From positions 1 through 24,364 of the forward strand of contig CAKPKU010000015.1 of NCBI GenBank assembly GCA_934167365.1: 24,364 nt of DNA, written 5' to 3'. The stretch is from an uncultured Clostridia bacterium. Its GTDB lineage: Bacteria > Bacillota > Clostridia > TANB77 > CAG-508. A model generated the notes under the pieces. That model had not been told where the DNA came from. It saw nothing but the letters and a program-made list of their open reading frames with translations, and ran no database searches. This document shows positions 23,144-24,364 of the stretch, in pieces (position 1 is the stretch's first letter; the number at the start of each line of letters is the position of its first letter). The translations under genes and the position numbers were made by a program.

Positions 23144-23917
23144 ATGAAAATTTTAACTATCGGAGATATAGTAGGTGAGAATGGGGTAAAAAAGTTTAAA
23201 GAAGAATTACCTAAAATTAAGGAAGAATATAATGTAGATTTTGTAATTGTAAATGCAGAAAATTCTGCTGGAGGAATGGGAATAACAATAAAAATATTTA
23301 ATGAATTATTAAATTTAAATATAGATGTAATAACAATGGGAAATCATACATGGGGAAAAAAGGATATATTTTCATTTATTGATCATCCAAAATTATTAAG
23401 ACCAGCTAACTATTCAAAAGGAGTTGTAGGACATGGATTTGGAGTATTTAGTTGTAAAGGAAAAAAAGTAGGAGTAATTGATTTAATTGGAAGAACTGAC
23501 ATGAATGTTTTGTCAGATAATCCATTCACTAAAGTAGATGAGCTAGTAAAACAATTAAAAAATGAATGTGATATAATTTTTGTTGAATTTCATGCAGAAG
23601 CAACAGCTGAAAAAATTGCAATGGGAAACTATTTAGATGGGAGAGTTACTGCATTATATGGAACACATACACATGTACAAACTGCTGATGAACAAATATT
23701 GCCAAATGGTTCAGCATATATAACAGATATAGGAATGACAGGACCAATAAGCTCTGTAATTGGTATGGATAAAGATGCATCAATAAAAAGATTTGTTACA
23801 TCATTACCAGAAAGATATAAATTAGCAGAAGGAAAATGTATGCTAAATGGTTGTATTTTCGAGATTAATGATGAAAATTGTCGAGTAATGAATATTATTA
23901 GAATAAATCGAAAATAA
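23144..23917 (+). CDS. ymdB: YmdB-type metallophosphoesterase (TIGR00282), 2',3'-cyclic nucleotide phosphodiesterase
   Basis: A 257-aa cytoplasmic di-metal enzyme. In Bacillus subtilis YmdB hydrolyses 2',3'-cyclic nucleotides and controls the choice between motility and biofilm. All metal ligands of that enzyme line up at nearly the same numbers: Asp8 in IGDIVG, Glu39-Asn40 in NAENSAGG, Asn67-His68 in GNHTWG, His150 in FHAEAT and His175/His177 in GTHTHVQT. AGAGG lies upstream of ATG 23144. It sits just before spoVS, as in Bacillus, but the RNase Y gene that often precedes it is not here. spoVS has a probable promoter of its own. Confidence 0.95.
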   Translation: MKILTIGDIVGENGVKKFKEELPKIKEEYNVDFVIVNAENSAGGMGITIKIFNELLNLNIDVITMGNHTWGKKDIFSFIDHPKLLRPANYSKGVVGHGFGVFSCKGKKVGVIDLIGRTDMNVLSDNPFTKVDELVKQLKNECDIIFVEFHAEATAEKIAMGNYLDGRVTALYGTHTHVQTADEQILPNGSAYITDIGMTGPISSVIGMDKDASIKRFVTSLPERYKLAEGKCMLNGCIFEINDENCRVMNIIRINRK

Positions 23918-23964
23918 TTGCAATTTTATGTTATACGAAAGGCAAACATATTTAGTAAAAATAC

Positions 23965-23993
23965 TAGACATTTTTTTTTAATTGTATTATAAA
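23965..23993 (+). promoter_or_regulatory. Candidate promoter of spoVS
   Basis: TAGACA (23965-23970), a 17-bp spacer that is mostly a T-run, and TATAAA (23988-23993). In Bacillus spoVS depends on sigma-H; I could not see a convincing sigma-H match here. Confidence 0.45.
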
Positions 23994-24040
23994 TATATAT
24001 GTAGTGAGAACACAAAAATAAAAATAATAGGAGGCAAAAA

Positions 24041-24304
24041 ATGGAAGTTTTAAAAATCTCATCAAAATCAAATCCAAATTCAGTAGCAGGAGCAATTGCT
24101 GGATTAGTAAAGGAAAATAATTATGCAGAAATGCAAGCAATAGGAGCTGGAGCATTAAATCAAGCTGTTAAAGCAGTAGCAATAGCAAGAGGTTTTGTAG
24201 CACCATCAGGCGTTGACTTAGTATGTGTACCTGCATTCGCAGAAGTTCAAGTTGAAGGCGAAGAAAGAACAGGTATTAAATTAATTGTTGAATCTAGAAA
24301 ATAA
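24041..24304 (+). CDS. spoVS: Stage V sporulation protein S
   Basis: An 87-aa Alba-like protein that is among the most conserved sporulation proteins. In Bacillus it affects septation and later spore-coat and heat-resistance steps; a nucleic-acid-binding role is proposed from its fold. The whole length matches the family: EVLKISSKSNPNSVAGAIAG at the start, then AIGAGALNQAVKAVAIARGF, and the end IKLIVESRK. No internal gap is apparent. AGGAGG lies about 7 nt before the ATG. SpoVS also occurs in some non-spore-formers, so it supports sporulation but does not prove it. Confidence 0.97.
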   Translation: MEVLKISSKSNPNSVAGAIAGLVKENNYAEMQAIGAGALNQAVKAVAIARGFVAPSGVDLVCVPAFAEVQVEGEERTGIKLIVESRK

Positions 24305-24318
24305 TTTTATATTAGGGG

Positions 24319-24346
24319 GCATGGTATAAAAGTACCATGCTTTTTT
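24319..24346 (+). terminator. Terminator after spoVS
   Basis: GCATGGTA, loop TAAAAG, TACCATGC and six T: a perfect 8-bp stem with good tail. The recurring 15-mer with TATAAT starts within its T-tail (24345-24359). Confidence 0.9.
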
Positions 24347-24364
24347 GTATAATAGGAAAGTTTT

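Overview
The window looks like chromosomal core DNA of a low-GC, spore-forming Clostridia-type Firmicute, probably an uncultured gut lineage. The basis is the very A+T-rich composition, the A/T-ending codons (ATA, ACA, GCA, AGA), strong Shine-Dalgarno sites before nearly every gene, and the gene content: a SpoVS/YmdB pair, a PrpC/PrkC PASTA-kinase locus, DUF4364, and FtsEX with a PcsB/CwlO-like hydrolase. All genes but one lie on the + strand. I see no insertion sequence, prophage, CRISPR array, tRNA or rRNA.

Layout. 1-288: C-terminal end of a YkuD L,D-transpeptidase. 430-3714: aspS, a small coiled-coil protein with its own promoter and terminator, and rlmN. 3790-8127: the operon prpC-prkC-rsgA-rpe, in the order known from Bacillus, with a hairpin between prkC and rsgA. 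8401-8943 (minus): a DUF4364 regulator, divergent from trmB (9035-9694), with two -10 elements only a few bases apart between them. 9846-13922: ftsE-ftsX-M23 hydrolase activator-ctpA, a cell-wall remodelling module. 14054-15091: an unrecognised 345-aa protein. 15138-16670: an MgtC-family and a YwaF-family membrane protein. 16671-17052: the longest intergenic gap, with a strong AT-rich hairpin, a candidate structured segment and a promoter. 17053-18129: a 2,4-diaminopentanoate dehydrogenase-like enzyme standing alone. 18296-19156: a CDF metal exporter with Mn-type ligands. 19312-20784: lysS, preceded by a tiny leader-like ORF. 20880-23026: a membrane-anchored GH25 lysozyme-like protein and a coupled coiled-coil protein of unknown function. 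23144-24304: ymdB and spoVS.

The genes fall into two themes. One is translation and rRNA/tRNA maturation: aspS, lysS, rlmN, trmB and rsgA. The other is envelope synthesis and its control: L,D-transpeptidase, PASTA kinase/phosphatase, FtsEX with its hydrolase, CtpA and GH25. Transcription signals are unusually readable. Most promoters are TTGAA(A/T), a 17-bp spacer, and a -10 extended by TGn; most units end in a clear hairpin plus T-tract. Four genes (rsgA, the DUF4364 gene, ctpA and the unknown gene at 14054) start with TTG behind a good ribosome-binding site.

Nothing here is clearly an undescribed multi-gene system. The best leads are three unrecognised proteins (at 2310, 14054 and 22040), the folded segment at 16783-16919 with a recurring 12-mer, and two short leader-like ORFs before ftsE and lysS.
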